From Pontiella sulfatireligans (lineage in GTDB: Bacteria > Verrucomicrobiota > Kiritimatiellia > Kiritimatiellales > Pontiellaceae), in NCBI RefSeq assembly GCF_900890705.1, contig NZ_CAAHFH010000002.1, positions 496,001 through 560,000 on the forward strand: a stretch of 64,000 nucleotides of DNA. The letters are read 5' to 3'. Both the position numbers and the translations under genes were made by a program. Shown one piece after another: positions 17,446 to 27,673 of the stretch. The stretch's first letter is position 1, and each line of letters opens with the position of its first letter. Under the pieces are notes generated by a model, which saw nothing but the letters and a program-made list of their open reading frames with translations, did no database searches and was not told where the DNA came from.

Positions 17446-17769
17446 AAGTTCGATTCCCTCGTTTTAGAGTGCGTGCAATTTAAATAGGATAATTCCAGTA
17501 CACAATAAAAATCCGCAAAAAACATGCTTAGAACTATCACCTTTTCTGCATTTGACATCAAACCCCGTATTTTTCAACCACAGCAAGCTCGCCAAAAACG
17601 GCATTTAATCCGGATTCCGCGAAAATCACCACCCGCACAGGGCTCGCAAAACACGAACAATCGTCTGATTCCTAAATTTATTTGATCAGAAATCCTGTTG
17701 ATGATGCAGGCTTTCATCCTGCGCATTAATATGGTTTTATTTGCCTCCATTATTGAATTGGAAATTTGG
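17446..17769. other. A+T-rich divergent intergenic region, aceE / nfo
   Basis: This region holds the promoters of two divergent operons. A short hairpin GCAGG-CTTTCAT-CCTGC lies at about 17706-17722, upstream of nfo. I see no gene, no clear operator and no convincing sigma-70 pair. Confidence 0.5.
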
Positions 17770-18612
17770 ATGAAACGAATTGGAGCACATGTAAGCGCGA
17801 GTGGCGGGGTGGAAAACGCCCCCTTGAACGCGGCCGAAATCGGGGCCAACGCCTTTGCGTTGTTCACGAAAAACCAGCGGCAGTGGGTCGCAAAGCCACT
17901 GACGGCCGAAAGCATTGACGCCTTTAAGCAGAACTGCGCCGACCACGGTTTCTCGCCGGAACATATCCTCCCCCACGACAGCTATCTCATCAACCTCGGC
18001 CATCCGGATGCCGAAAAACTGGAAAAATCGCGTGATGCCTTTCTCGACGAAATGCAGCGGTGCGAGCAACTGGACCTTAAACTGCTCAACTTTCACCCCG
18101 GAAGCCATCTCAAGCTCGTTTCCGAGAGCGAATGCCTTTCCACCATCGCTGAGTCGATCAACTGGGCGCTCGATAAAACCACCGGCGTGACCGCCGTGAT
18201 TGAAAACACCGCCGGACAGGGCTCGAACCTGGGCTTCCGCTTTGAGCACCTCGCGGAAATCATCGACCAAGTGGAAGACAAGGCCCGCGTCGGCATCTGC
18301 ATCGATACCTGCCATAGCTTTGCCGCCGGCTACGACCTCCAAACTGCGGAAAGCTGCGCCACCGTCTTTGCCGAGTTTGAAAAAGTGGTTGGCTTCAACT
18401 ATCTTTGCGGGATGCACTTGAACGATTCCAAGAAGGGACTCGGTAGCCGTGTTGACCGCCACCACAGCCTCGGGCAAGGCGTGCTCGGGCTGGAGGTTTT
18501 TAAATATATTATGAACGACGACCGCTTCGACGACATCCCCATGGTGCTCGAAACCATCGACGAAACCATTTGGGCGAACGAAATCAAACTGCTCAGGAGT
18601 TATGAATCGTGA
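17770..18612 (+). CDS. nfo: Endonuclease IV (AP endonuclease)
   Basis: The product is 280 residues from [13 protein letters not shown]; the upstream part of the frame has no similarity. It cuts 5' of abasic sites in DNA. Family signatures are present: [61 protein letters not shown] and [23 protein letters not shown], which include the zinc ligands. The stop overlaps the GTG start of trmJ by 4 nt (GTGA 18609-18612), making a coupled operon. Confidence 0.97.
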   Translation: MKRIGAHVSASGGVENAPLNAAEIGANAFALFTKNQRQWVAKPLTAESIDAFKQNCADHGFSPEHILPHDSYLINLGHPDAEKLEKSRDAFLDEMQRCEQLDLKLLNFHPGSHLKLVSESECLSTIAESINWALDKTTGVTAVIENTAGQGSNLGFRFEHLAEIIDQVEDKARVGICIDTCHSFAAGYDLQTAESCATVFAEFEKVVGFNYLCGMHLNDSKKGLGSRVDRHHSLGQGVLGLEVFKYIMNDDRFDDIPMVLETIDETIWANEIKLLRSYES

Positions 18613-19352
18613 GCATGCTAGACAACGTTCGAATTGTTTTAGTTGAACCGATCTTCGGTGGCAACATTGGCTCGGTCTGCCGGGCGATGAACAACAATGA
18701 CATTACGGACCTCGCGATTGTCAATCCGCGTCCAACGACCGACTGGGATGATGCGCGCAAGCTTTCGTGCAATGCCAAGGCGCAGTTGGAAGCACGCAAG
18801 GAATATCCCACACTGGCCGAAGCCATCGCCGGTTGCACCGTCGTGGCCGGCACCTCGGCGCGCACTGGATTCTACCGCGACACCGCCCACTCCCCCCGCG
18901 AGTTTGCCCAAATCGGGCTCGAAAGCGCTAAAAACCATAAAATTGCGTTGGTTTTCGGCCGCGAAGACAAAGGATTGCAAAACGAAGAGCTCGCACTCTG
19001 CACCCATATTATTCAAATTCCTTCGAGCGAATTATATACCTCGCTTAACCTCTCGCATGCCGTTATGGTCTGTTGCTATGAAATGTTCACCGCTGCTGGG
19101 GCATTCCATCCCGCGGAAGAAAAAGCCGAAGAGGCCGATTCCGAACTGCGCGAACGCATGTTTGCAACCTGGCGCGAAATGATGATTAAAACCGAATTTA
19201 CTCACGAACAAAAACTTGAGCACATGATGATGGGGCTTCGCCGCATCTTCACGCGCGGCAAGCTGACCGTGCCCGACGCGAAAATATTAATGGGCCTTGC
19301 TAAACAATCCATTTGGGTTTCCGACCAGTGGAAGAAAGACACGAATGAATAA
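18609..19352 (+). CDS. trmJ: SPOUT RNA methyltransferase, TrmJ family
   Basis: The product is 247 residues of the SpoU/TrmH knot fold with the TrmJ-specific N-terminus [23 protein letters not shown]. The SAM-binding knot motifs are [17 protein letters not shown] and [18 protein letters not shown]. The C-terminal helical extension is about 80 residues. TrmJ 2'-O-methylates position 32 of tRNAs; the exact target here is inferred. It starts with GTG in the nfo stop (an ATG at 18615 is an alternative) and overlaps the next gene by 8 nt. Confidence 0.9.
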   Translation: MSMLDNVRIVLVEPIFGGNIGSVCRAMNNNDITDLAIVNPRPTTDWDDARKLSCNAKAQLEARKEYPTLAEAIAGCTVVAGTSARTGFYRDTAHSPREFAQIGLESAKNHKIALVFGREDKGLQNEELALCTHIIQIPSSELYTSLNLSHAVMVCCYEMFTAAGAFHPAEEKAEEADSELRERMFATWREMMIKTEFTHEQKLEHMMMGLRRIFTRGKLTVPDAKILMGLAKQSIWVSDQWKKDTNE

Positions 19353-19938
19353 CTTTCCACCTAAAGAACACATTTCCAAAGCCGAAATCAATGAACTGCC
19401 CATGAAGCAGTACGACGGACCAATTCACCTTTGCGTAACGGCAGAGGAAGCTGAAGCCGCTGCAGAAAAGCTATTAAAGGAAGATCTGCTCGGATTCGAC
19501 ACTGAGACCCGCCCAGCCTTCCGCAAAGGCGAGAGCTACGATCCGTCCCTGCTTCAGCTCGCCACCGCGAACGAAGTCTACCTGTTTCAGATCCAGCTCT
19601 GCGGCCTGACCCCAAACCTGCTGAAAGTCCTTTCTAGTCACGACATCGTGAAAACCGGTGTGGCGCTCGAGCGCGACGTCAGCGAGTTGCAAGCCGTGAC
19701 CCCGTTCCAGCCGGGCGGTTTCGTTGAACTGGCCCACTCCGCAAAAAAAGCAGGCATCAAGAACCTCGGCCTGCGAGGCCTCACCGCCATCCTGCTCGGC
19801 TTCCGCATCTCCAAAAAAGAGCAAGTCTCCAACTGGGCGCGCAGAGACCTGACCGAATCGCAAATAACCTACGCCGCCACCGACGCATGGCTCGGCCGTA
19901 AAATCTACAAAGTCTTCCTCGAACACCGGTTTATTTAG
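19345..19938 (+). CDS. 3'-5' exonuclease, RNase D-like
   Basis: The product is 197 residues of the DnaQ/RNase D DEDDy class. ExoI is LLGFDTETRPAF, ExoII lies around VKTGVALERDVSEL and ExoIII is ITYAATDAWLGRKIY (Y-x3-D). Without an HRDC domain it is shorter than RNase D. The start at 19345 lies in the trmJ tail (8-nt overlap) with GGAAGAAAG upstream. The link to trmJ fits tRNA or RNA processing; DNA repair is also possible. Confidence 0.88.
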   Translation: MNNFPPKEHISKAEINELPMKQYDGPIHLCVTAEEAEAAAEKLLKEDLLGFDTETRPAFRKGESYDPSLLQLATANEVYLFQIQLCGLTPNLLKVLSSHDIVKTGVALERDVSELQAVTPFQPGGFVELAHSAKKAGIKNLGLRGLTAILLGFRISKKEQVSNWARRDLTESQITYAATDAWLGRKIYKVFLEHRFI

Positions 19939-19940
19939 TT

Positions 19941-21173
19941 ATGGGAAGTAGTAAAACTAAAATTGCGTTTTTGCACCGCTATGGACTGGGAGGTTGGATC
20001 TGTTGTGGAGGACACTGCATTCCTCGCACTTTTGAGATACTGCAACAGAGCGGTCTTGAAATTCATTATTTTGGGCCAAAATCTTTGGATCCTGTACCGG
20101 CACGACTGAACAACATCGTCAAAATACACCAACTTCCCTTCACTTGGGACCGATCCAACCCCATCCATAAATGGAGCCAAACCATCCTCTGGTACCTCTA
20201 CCTCCCATGGCTTGCAATCTATTGCCGGCTCTCTGGGATGCGCGTTCTGATGTACATCGACGACACCCTTCCTCTAACAGGATGGATTTTTCGCATTCTG
20301 TTCGGGCGTAAATTTTCAATGACTGCCATGGATTTTTTTGTTCGGATTTACACAGAAAAACATCCAATACTCCGACCAGTATGCCAGTTGGTAGAGTGGC
20401 TGGACTTTCAGGCATGGAAACGCACTCCGGTTCTGTTCACGAAAGTCTTCTACACCCAAACGTACTTGAAAGGTAAAGGGATACCAGAAGAGCAGATGTT
20501 TATTGCAAGGAATCCTTGTGATCAAACCATCTACCACCCCATCTCGCCAGAAGCTCGAAAAAAAACACGTTCAGAATATGGATTTTCCGACACCGATATT
20601 GTGCTCAGCCACCACGGAATCCTCCATCCCAACAAAGGTAATGACTGGATTATTGAGCGAATTGCCGAACTGAAAGACGAATTGCCCAACCTTAAATTCA
20701 TTTTGGCGGGCAACGGTTCTGAAATGGAAAATCTAAAGCAATTGGCCAAAAAAAAAGGGCTTTCTGATCGGATTATTTTCACAGGATGGCTTCCTACCGA
20801 AAAATCACTGAACGACACCATCAATGCAGCTGACCTAGGACTGGTCATGCGCACCGGGCAGGAAACCGACCACTTCCATATGACCGACACCCTTACCCAT
20901 GAAATGGCCTGTGGAAAACCCCTGCTGGCCGTTAATCTGAAGGGTATAGCCGAAGTCATTGAAGACAGAAAAAACGGGCTTCTTTTTGACCCTGACAATA
21001 CTGCAGAATTTTCAGAGAAACTCATTTACCTTTGCAACAATCCATCGCGAAGAGGAATCATGGGGAATAATGCGCTCGACACGATTAGCAAGATCAGCAA
21101 CCTTGAAATATGTGCGAATCAATTGGCCAAGCCGATTCTTAATCTAGTCACCGACGGCGGAAAAATACAATGA
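19941..21173 (+). CDS. Glycosyltransferase, GT4-like
   Basis: The product is 410 residues with a C-terminal GT-B half. HHGILHPNKGNDWIIERIAEL starts the donor-binding domain; LKFILAGNGSEMENL, IIFTGWLPTEKSL and HEMACGKPLLAVNLKGIAEVIEDRKNGLLF follow. The N-terminal half has hydrophobic helices (LWYLYLPWLAIYCRL) that may lie on the membrane. It starts 2 nt after the exonuclease stop without a clear SD and overlaps the next gene by ATGA. It is the first gene of the polysaccharide locus on this strand. Donor and acceptor are unknown. The codon usage is somewhat richer in A+T than that of nfo-trmJ. Confidence 0.88.
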   Translation: MGSSKTKIAFLHRYGLGGWICCGGHCIPRTFEILQQSGLEIHYFGPKSLDPVPARLNNIVKIHQLPFTWDRSNPIHKWSQTILWYLYLPWLAIYCRLSGMRVLMYIDDTLPLTGWIFRILFGRKFSMTAMDFFVRIYTEKHPILRPVCQLVEWLDFQAWKRTPVLFTKVFYTQTYLKGKGIPEEQMFIARNPCDQTIYHPISPEARKKTRSEYGFSDTDIVLSHHGILHPNKGNDWIIERIAELKDELPNLKFILAGNGSEMENLKQLAKKKGLSDRIIFTGWLPTEKSLNDTINAADLGLVMRTGQETDHFHMTDTLTHEMACGKPLLAVNLKGIAEVIEDRKNGLLFDPDNTAEFSEKLIYLCNNPSRRGIMGNNALDTISKISNLEICANQLAKPILNLVTDGGKIQ

Positions 21174-22129
21174 GCGAACAAGACGAGGCACCAAAAAGGC
21201 GTATCGTATCCCTAATTGTTCCGTTCCTCAACGAGCAGGAAAACTTGCCGTTGCTCTACGACCGTTGCAACAAGGTATCCCAAGGACTAAAAGAAGAACT
21301 AGAGTTTGTTTTCATTGACGACGGCAGCACCGATGGAAGCCTCCCGTGGGTCATGCAAACTGCGGAAAAAAATCCGGCAGTCAAATATATCCAGCTATCC
21401 CGTAACTTTGGGCACCAGCGCGCCATCACCGCCGGCATGAACCTCTGCAACGGCGACGCAGCAATCATCATCGACGCCGACCTGCAGGATCCGCCCGAAG
21501 TAATTGCCGATATGATTATGAAATGGAAGGAAGGCTTCGAAGTTGTCCATGCCGTCCGTTCCTCGCGCAAAGGCGAATCCGGGCTTAAAAAGTTACTCGC
21601 GCACCTCTTCTACAGAATTCTTAGTAAAATGACCGAAGTGCAAATGACCGTGGATGCCGGCGACTTCCGCCTACTCGACCGAAAAGCACTCAATGCTCTC
21701 AATTCCATGCCCGAACAGCACCGCTATATGCGCGGCCTCGCCTCTTGGATCGGTTTTAATCAAACTACCGTGGAATATGTCAGAGATGCCCGGCACGCAG
21801 GAGTCACAAAATATCCGTTAATCAAATCTATTGGACTTGCACTCAACGCAATAACTTCGTTCAGCGGGACTCCCTTGCGCTTGCTCTTTTACCTTGGAAC
21901 GTTACTTTGCCTCCTCTCCATTGGCATCGGGGTTTATCTCTTTGTTGCTTGGAATTTTGTCCAGCGAATGTCCCCCTCCCATGCCGGCACCACCTATCTA
22001 ACTCTTGCGATTTTCTTTGTCAGTGGACTGCAACTCTTTGGCATGGGCATTCTTGGCCAATACCTCCGTCGCGTCTTCGACGAAATCAAAGACCGCCCGC
22101 TCTATTTAGTAAGCGACTCCAACCTGTAA
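21170..22129 (+). CDS. GT2 glycosyltransferase, GtrB/DPM1-like with two TM helices
   Basis: The product is 319 residues. The GT-A domain has VSLIVPFLNEQENL, EFVFIDDGSTDGS, NFGHQRAITAGM and the DxD motif IIIDADLQDPPEVI, then VDAGDFRLLDRKAL. Two C-terminal membrane helices follow (about 230-255 and 270-295). This is the polyprenyl-phosphate glycosyltransferase layout: it moves a sugar from a nucleotide donor to undecaprenyl phosphate. A GtrA-like flippase is encoded on the opposite strand at 35943-36443 and could be its partner. It overlaps its neighbour by ATGA. Confidence 0.92.
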   Translation: MSEQDEAPKRRIVSLIVPFLNEQENLPLLYDRCNKVSQGLKEELEFVFIDDGSTDGSLPWVMQTAEKNPAVKYIQLSRNFGHQRAITAGMNLCNGDAAIIIDADLQDPPEVIADMIMKWKEGFEVVHAVRSSRKGESGLKKLLAHLFYRILSKMTEVQMTVDAGDFRLLDRKALNALNSMPEQHRYMRGLASWIGFNQTTVEYVRDARHAGVTKYPLIKSIGLALNAITSFSGTPLRLLFYLGTLLCLLSIGIGVYLFVAWNFVQRMSPSHAGTTYLTLAIFFVSGLQLFGMGILGQYLRRVFDEIKDRPLYLVSDSNL

Positions 22130-22138
22130 TAGGACGCT

Positions 22139-23296
22139 ATGAACCAAACACGTAAATACGACATTGCCATCGTTGGCATGATGCTTTCGTCTCAAGGCGG
22201 AGGAATGCCCCGTTCAATGGCGCAGCAAGCAAAAATCATGACTACGGCCGGGCATAAAGTGACCCTCTACATCGGCGACAGCAAAGCCATGCCCTATACT
22301 CCAGAGCAGTTTTATCTTCATGACAGCATCGCCGTGCATGTTTCCAAGTCCATCGGATTTTGGGGCCTCGGCCTTATTCCAAAGACGCTATGGACGCTAT
22401 TCCGAAACGCTCCGCAACATGATGTGATCCACCTGAACGGAGTGTGGAACTTTACCACTTTCTTTGGAGCTGTTATCTCTTGGCTCAGAAAAACACCTGC
22501 CATCATTAGCTGTCGCAGCCACTACGGCGACTACCACTTCACAAGGATGCCCGTACTCAAGCAACTGCTCTTCCATACCATGGAAAAAATAAACTTATGG
22601 TGCGTCTATGGCATACATGTCACAGCGGACTGGGAAGAAGAAACATCATGGCGAGCCGCGAACCGTGCGAAACATATCATCAAAATTCCCAACCCTGTTG
22701 ACTTAGCAGACTTTGACAATCCTCCGCTACGGCAAGATAGCAGGAAACATCTTAGGTTAGACCCAAACGGATATTATGTTGTACATCTTGGGCGAACCGC
22801 GAAACAGAAGAACCTGACCGTCCTGATTAAAAGCTTCAATGAAGCCAAACTGGGACTGGATGCCAAACTTGTTTTGGTGGGCCCACCGGAGCCTGATGAA
22901 AAAGAAAAACTCGTGCAACTGGCCAAGGAGCTAAAGATCGAAGACAAGATCGTCTATGTAGACTTCGCGAAAGGGCGAGAGCGGTGCCATTGGCTTGCCG
23001 CCGCAGACCTCTTTGCACTGCCCAGCCACGACGACAACTTCTGCATTGTAGTTATAGAAGCAGCCGCTTCAGGAACACACTGCCTGACGTCTCCCCATGT
23101 CGGAGCCATTGAATACCTGCCTACCTCCCTTATTACAGTACGACCGTTGGTGCAGCAGCAATGGAACGAGGCCATTGAATATTTTTATCAAAACCGTCCA
23201 GCTCAAACTGTAATGAATGAGGAAATCGCCAACCAATTCTCCGCGGAGCGCTTGGAAGAATACTGGGTGCAACAGTACGAAACCATGGGGTTTTAA
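22139..23296 (+). CDS. Glycosyltransferase, GT4 family
   Basis: The product is 385 residues. The N-terminal domain has MMLSSQGGGMPRSMAQQAKIM. The C-terminal domain has YYVVHLGRTAKQKNLTVLIKSF, LVLVGPPEPDE, IVYVDFAKGRERCHWLAAADLFALPSHDDNFCIVVIEAAASGTHCL; the E-x7-E region reads DDNFCIVVIEAAA, so the first Glu is replaced by Asp-Asp. AGGA lies 7 nt before the ATG. A TTCCA-N5-TGGAA palindrome lies at 22571-22585. It is part of the polysaccharide locus; specificity is unknown. Confidence 0.9.
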   Translation: MNQTRKYDIAIVGMMLSSQGGGMPRSMAQQAKIMTTAGHKVTLYIGDSKAMPYTPEQFYLHDSIAVHVSKSIGFWGLGLIPKTLWTLFRNAPQHDVIHLNGVWNFTTFFGAVISWLRKTPAIISCRSHYGDYHFTRMPVLKQLLFHTMEKINLWCVYGIHVTADWEEETSWRAANRAKHIIKIPNPVDLADFDNPPLRQDSRKHLRLDPNGYYVVHLGRTAKQKNLTVLIKSFNEAKLGLDAKLVLVGPPEPDEKEKLVQLAKELKIEDKIVYVDFAKGRERCHWLAAADLFALPSHDDNFCIVVIEAAASGTHCLTSPHVGAIEYLPTSLITVRPLVQQQWNEAIEYFYQNRPAQTVMNEEIANQFSAERLEEYWVQQYETMGF

Positions 23297-23297
23297 C

Positions 23298-24200
23298 ATG
23301 GGGATTCAGGCATCGCCCAAGATTTGGTTGCTGGTTCTTAACTGGAACGGCATGTACCATCTGAAATACATGCTTCCCTCGTTCCTTGCCTGCGATTACG
23401 ACCAACATATTCACCTGCTTTTTGTGGACGCTTGTTCAACAGACGAATCCTGCGATTATGCACGCGAGATCGCCGGAAAGAAAATGGAGATCCATGTCTT
23501 GCAGGATAACCTCGGCTGGGCGGGCGGAAACAATGCCGCCATTCGCTATGCCGTGGATAACGGAGCAGAATATGTTGTACTGCTAAACAACGACATGCGT
23601 TTTTCTCCTCGCTGGCTTTCCGACTCCATGAGCGTTTTTGAAGACAGTCCTGATGCTGGAGTGGTCGGGTGTAAAATTTTCAATGATTTAGCTGAATTCG
23701 AGCTGGCTCAAATCGACTACTCCATGATGCACTTTGAAGAAGCAAACGACATTCCAGGCTGTTGCATGATTGTGCCGGTCGAAGTGTTCAGAAAAGTCGG
23801 ATTGATAGATGAAGAATACGAATTTTACGCCGAAGAAGATGATTTTGAGATGCGGGTGAAAAACGCCGGATACAAACTATATTGCACCAATGTCCCCATC
23901 TGGCATTTCCATGATGGTTCTATGCGCCACTTCCCTGAGAAAAAGGCCTACCTCGCCATGCGCAACGCTATCCTTTTCAGTCGCCGGTACGACCCTGCAT
24001 TCTTAACCCTTGCCAAGACCATCAATATTCTTCTGTGCACAACAATCAAAAACTGGCGCAAACACACGATGACCAACCGTCGCTATTATGCAAAGAACCC
24101 CGTGTTTAATTTGCGGATATTCTTCAGGGCACTGTCGTGGAATTTGAAGGATGCGCGGGAACGGGGTCGCAGAAGCCCCGTAACACCGTCGACTCTCTGA
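23298..24200 (+). CDS. GT2 glycosyltransferase, rhamnosyltransferase-like
   Basis: The product is 300 residues from ATG 23298, one base after the upstream stop. GT-A motifs are LVLNWNGMYHLKYML, LLFVDACSTDESCDYA, NLGWAGGNNAAIRYA, the DxD equivalent VVLLNNDMRFSPRWL, and FYAEEDDFEMRVKNAGYKLYC, the ED of the catalytic region. This GNN/NND pattern is common in WbbL-type rhamnosyltransferases. It is the last gene of the plus-strand arm, and its stop is 13 bp from the stop of the convergent minus-strand operon, with no terminator hairpin between. Confidence 0.9.
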   Translation: MGIQASPKIWLLVLNWNGMYHLKYMLPSFLACDYDQHIHLLFVDACSTDESCDYAREIAGKKMEIHVLQDNLGWAGGNNAAIRYAVDNGAEYVVLLNNDMRFSPRWLSDSMSVFEDSPDAGVVGCKIFNDLAEFELAQIDYSMMHFEEANDIPGCCMIVPVEVFRKVGLIDEEYEFYAEEDDFEMRVKNAGYKLYCTNVPIWHFHDGSMRHFPEKKAYLAMRNAILFSRRYDPAFLTLAKTINILLCTTIKNWRKHTMTNRRYYAKNPVFNLRIFFRALSWNLKDARERGRRSPVTPSTL

Positions 24201-24213
24201 TTAGATCAAATAT

Positions 24214-25137
24214 TTATTCAGGGGAGTTTAAAAACTCCTGCCCTTTCAGAATCTTCAGTAAGACCATGAGCTTCACTACCCAGGTTTTGAGAAGAAAAAA
24301 AACAGCGTTTTTCATATGAAACCAAGTGCGTTTTCCACCTGCACGGGCCAGAACCTCTTTATGAAAAAGCGACCTGTCAACATGCGCCAGCAACTCTCCA
24401 ACGAAATCCTCTTCAAGCTTCTCTCTTTTGTTGCGCTGTGTAGCCTGATCCAGATGTACTCTGAAGACCGTCAACTTATCAGGAATGAAAGCTACTTTAT
24501 AATGCGCGAGAACTCGGTACCAGTATTCATAATCCAACTGCTGTTTAAGGTCCCCACTAAAAAACCCGATATCCTCAAAAACCGAACGCCGAAGCAACAC
24601 CGACGGAGGCTCGCCTATTTTATTACGTGGAGAACATAAGAGAGAACGGTCTTCTAACAGTTCCCAGCCACTGACAGGTTGCGAAAGTTTGTGTGCCCAG
24701 TTCGCTACCGGATCTGAAAACAAATAACACCAAGCTATACCCGCGACCGAGGGAGCCTGGGAAAGCAACAGCTTCCTTCGAGCAAATACCATACCGATGG
24801 AAGAATCATTCTTAATACAAGAGACCATCTCTCGCACACAATCTGGAAGCAGTAGATCATCCTGAAACAAAAACTTAATATACTCACCTTTTGCATGCTC
24901 AACACAATAGTTCCAGTTGGCACCAATACCAGAAGGCTCATGATTAAAAACACGATATTCGTATTTTGAACGAGCAGCAAACTCAGAAACAATCTCCAGA
25001 GTCCGGTCGGAAGAAGCATCATCTGAAACGACGACTTCACAATTCTCATAGATTTGCGCCTCGACCGACTCCAACGCCTCGGTCAAAAATCGCTCCCCGT
25101 TGTAGGTAGGCACACAAATTGAGACTAAAGGCATCAT
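24214..25137 (-). CDS. GT2 glycosyltransferase
   Basis: The product is 307 residues. The GT-A core is VSICVPTYNGERFLTEALESV, CEVVVSDDASSDRTLEIV and the DxD-like FLFQDDLLLPDCV, with YEYWYRVLAHYKVAFI late. A C-terminal hydrophobic helix (FHMKNAVFFLLKTWVVKLMVLL) suggests membrane association. It is the last gene of the 11-gene minus-strand operon and starts 3 nt after its upstream neighbour. The region is more A+T-rich than the flanks. Confidence 0.88.
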   Translation of the reverse strand: MMPLVSICVPTYNGERFLTEALESVEAQIYENCEVVVSDDASSDRTLEIVSEFAARSKYEYRVFNHEPSGIGANWNYCVEHAKGEYIKFLFQDDLLLPDCVREMVSCIKNDSSIGMVFARRKLLLSQAPSVAGIAWCYLFSDPVANWAHKLSQPVSGWELLEDRSLLCSPRNKIGEPPSVLLRRSVFEDIGFFSGDLKQQLDYEYWYRVLAHYKVAFIPDKLTVFRVHLDQATQRNKREKLEEDFVGELLAHVDRSLFHKEVLARAGGKRTWFHMKNAVFFLLKTWVVKLMVLLKILKGQEFLNSPE

Positions 25138-25140
25138 TTC

Positions 25141-26214
25141 TTAGCCCTTCCTTCCCAGTTGTCCAACAAAACCACTCATGCGTTTCAGGACCCGCACCAA
25201 AGCTCGCTTAAAACTCTTTTGTTCTAAGCTATCAACTGAGCGAATTTCTCTTAATATTTCTGGCTCCAGCTCAGGCAATCTCGCGCAAATGTTCCTATAT
25301 AATATCATCATAGAATCAAAAGAATAACTTTCCCCCATAAACCACAACCGCCTAAAAAAACACGCAGCCCCTTTTCTCAAACCCTCTTTAGTGGCTTGCG
25401 AGAAAAAGGGTGATTCCAACATGGCCACAGCACTCCAAATCGTATTTACCAACCGCTCTTCCATTCCGCAACCCGACCAAATCCCCCCTCGGTGCACCCT
25501 ATATACAGCCATCGGTTCATTCATAAACTTTCCTAAGCCTTGCTGGAGTGCACATAAATTCATAGGCCAATCTGCCATGAAGGAACAACGAAATAGTGAA
25601 CTTGAAAAATGTTCCTCAGTTAACGAATTTCGCATAACTACTCCGGGAGTGTGCAACATATTCCCGTGCACCAAGGAAAGTGCGTCCAAATCATTTTCAG
25701 GCACACGTCCCACCCCAAATTTTCTACTCCAAAAAGGATTATTGGAATACCCCGGGCACAAGGAAAACAAACCTTTATCATGTCTTATAAATACATTGCA
25801 ATAACAAAGACTAAACGCAGGATTTTTTTCTAAAAATCCGACCTGTTTCGCTAATTTTCGCGGATCAATCCAATAATCATCTCCCTCACAGCGTGCCACA
25901 TACTTTCCACGGCAAGATTTCAATGTCTCCAGAAAATTGTAGCGACCCGTAGCTCGACCGTTAATAATCAAAACATCTTCACGGCTACGGAGAAATAAAC
26001 GGATTTTATCAGGATACTTTTTGGCATATTCCTTACAGATTTCCCGGGTGGCATCCGAGGACTCATCTTCACCAATACAAATTTCATATGGAAAATCGGT
26101 TTTCTGGCTCAATACTCCGTCCAGGCAATCCCGAATATAGGGCGCATGGTTATAGGTAATCACACACACGCTCACCAATGGGTCTTCTTTTCGAATGTCC
26201 CAGACCTGATTCAT
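25141..26214 (-). CDS. GT2 glycosyltransferase
   Basis: The product is 357 residues from ATG 26214, which overlaps the flippase stop (ATGA). Motifs are VSVCVITYNHAPYIRDCLDGVLSQ, YEICIGEDESSDATREIC and the DxD-type YVARCEGDDYWIDPRKLAKQ. This GEDESSDxT ... EGDDYW pattern is typical of capsule and O-antigen GT2 enzymes. The longer frame upstream (to 26301) would run into the flippase gene and is rejected. Substrate unknown. Confidence 0.9.
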   Translation of the reverse strand: MNQVWDIRKEDPLVSVCVITYNHAPYIRDCLDGVLSQKTDFPYEICIGEDESSDATREICKEYAKKYPDKIRLFLRSREDVLIINGRATGRYNFLETLKSCRGKYVARCEGDDYWIDPRKLAKQVGFLEKNPAFSLCYCNVFIRHDKGLFSLCPGYSNNPFWSRKFGVGRVPENDLDALSLVHGNMLHTPGVVMRNSLTEEHFSSSLFRCSFMADWPMNLCALQQGLGKFMNEPMAVYRVHRGGIWSGCGMEERLVNTIWSAVAMLESPFFSQATKEGLRKGAACFFRRLWFMGESYSFDSMMILYRNICARLPELEPEILREIRSVDSLEQKSFKRALVRVLKRMSGFVGQLGRKG

Positions 26215-27671
26215 TCTTTTCCCCCAGAGACTTGTGTCCAACACATTTTGGTAAGTTCCACAAAAGTCGGTTCTTTCAACATCCATAGGATTCCCGAGCA
26301 TAAAATTGCATAAACAACGCTCTGTAAAAGCAACTTCGTTAAATTTCCTTCCAATAGTCCACCAAATAGAAACGCTATAACCCCTGCAATCGCAACGGAA
26401 GTCACTATCCCTTTTATTGAAGAAAGCTGCGCTAAAATACCGAATTTTATAAAGCGCCGATTATAGAAAGAATTTGGAATAAGCGCTAAAAAGCTACAAC
26501 AAACCTGCCCCAGTAAAAGAGCCATGATTCCATACCTCCAGGCAATTGTAATATTCAGCAGAACCAACCCTTTTTTAAAGAACTCCAATCGAAAAATTAA
26601 ATCAGAACGTCCTAAAGCTTTAAGAATATCTAAATTCAATAGATTCAATGGGTAGAGAATACCAACTACACAGAGGGCCTGAAAATAAGAAATACACGGC
26701 ATCCATTTCTCACCGAAAACCACTTGAATCAGGCTTGGCGCAATCAAAGCTAATCCGGTCATAATCGGAAGGATTAGTAACATGGTACTTCGAAATATTT
26801 TCTCGGAAATATATCTCATGCGGATGGGATCATTTTGAATCCTTGAAATGAGGGGGAAATTTACCTGGGAAATTACCTGGGAAAGTGAATACGAAGTCAA
26901 CATGACCAACTGCTTGCTTCGCTGATAAAAACCAAGATCACTAGCCGAATAGACCCTTCCGATAATCACCAGATAGATATTGTCAAAAATCGTATTCGAT
27001 AGGCCGGCGAAAAGAAGATGTGACCCAAACTTCCAGAGTCGTCTTAGAGAAGTCGTTGAAAAAACAAAAAGGGGACGCCAAGAATGAACCATCCACAACC
27101 CCACGGTTCGGGTAGCATTCATTACCAAACTCTGAACCACCAGCGCCCAAACTCCGAAACCCTGAATAGCCAAAAAGATTCCCACCAACCCAGAAATCAA
27201 CATGCTCGCCAAAACCGCCACCATACGCCGCTTGAATGCCAAATCTTTTATTAATAATGCGTTTTGAACAATCCCAAAGCTATTGATGAGCAAGTTGAGC
27301 GCGTAGGCCTGCGTGACAAGCTTGAGCAATGGAAGACCATAAAACGAGGAAATCCATGGGGCAGCAAGAAACAAGGCGCCCGCCATAAAGAGTCCCAACA
27401 ACAAATTGAACCAGAATATGGTGCTTTCATCGGTTCGGCTTGCGTCCTGTTTTTGGATCAGAGCCTGGCCGAACCCACTGTCCACAACAGATTCCGCCAA
27501 AGCGAAGAAAATCATGATCATTCCTAGGACACCGAAATCCTTCGGTTCCAGCAACCGGGCCAAGACTATCCCGATGACAAACTGAATGCCCTGTTGCCCA
27601 AATCGCTCTGCAAACGACCAGAATGCGCCATGTAGGGCTTGTTTTCCAAGAGAGGGCATGATTTGTGGCAT
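26211..27671 (-). CDS. Lipopolysaccharide/oligosaccharide flippase (MOP, Wzx-like)
   Basis: The product is 486 residues with about 12-14 predicted membrane helices. The N-terminus, GAFWSFAERFGQQGIQFVIGIVLARLLEPKDFGVLGMIMIF, is characteristic of the polysaccharide-synthesis (PST) branch of MOP exporters. It moves undecaprenyl-linked repeat units across the inner membrane. It starts 2 nt after the methyltransferase stop. No Wzy-type polymerase is obvious in the window; the YfhO-like protein is not one by family. Confidence 0.92.
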   Translation of the reverse strand: MPQIMPSLGKQALHGAFWSFAERFGQQGIQFVIGIVLARLLEPKDFGVLGMIMIFFALAESVVDSGFGQALIQKQDASRTDESTIFWFNLLLGLFMAGALFLAAPWISSFYGLPLLKLVTQAYALNLLINSFGIVQNALLIKDLAFKRRMVAVLASMLISGLVGIFLAIQGFGVWALVVQSLVMNATRTVGLWMVHSWRPLFVFSTTSLRRLWKFGSHLLFAGLSNTIFDNIYLVIIGRVYSASDLGFYQRSKQLVMLTSYSLSQVISQVNFPLISRIQNDPIRMRYISEKIFRSTMLLILPIMTGLALIAPSLIQVVFGEKWMPCISYFQALCVVGILYPLNLLNLDILKALGRSDLIFRLEFFKKGLVLLNITIAWRYGIMALLLGQVCCSFLALIPNSFYNRRFIKFGILAQLSSIKGIVTSVAIAGVIAFLFGGLLEGNLTKLLLQSVVYAILCSGILWMLKEPTFVELTKMCWTQVSGGKE

Positions 27672-27673
27672 CC

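Noticed and set aside
24200..24214. Terminator between the convergent glycan operons
   Set aside because: Only 13 bp separate the stops and no stem-loop is present.
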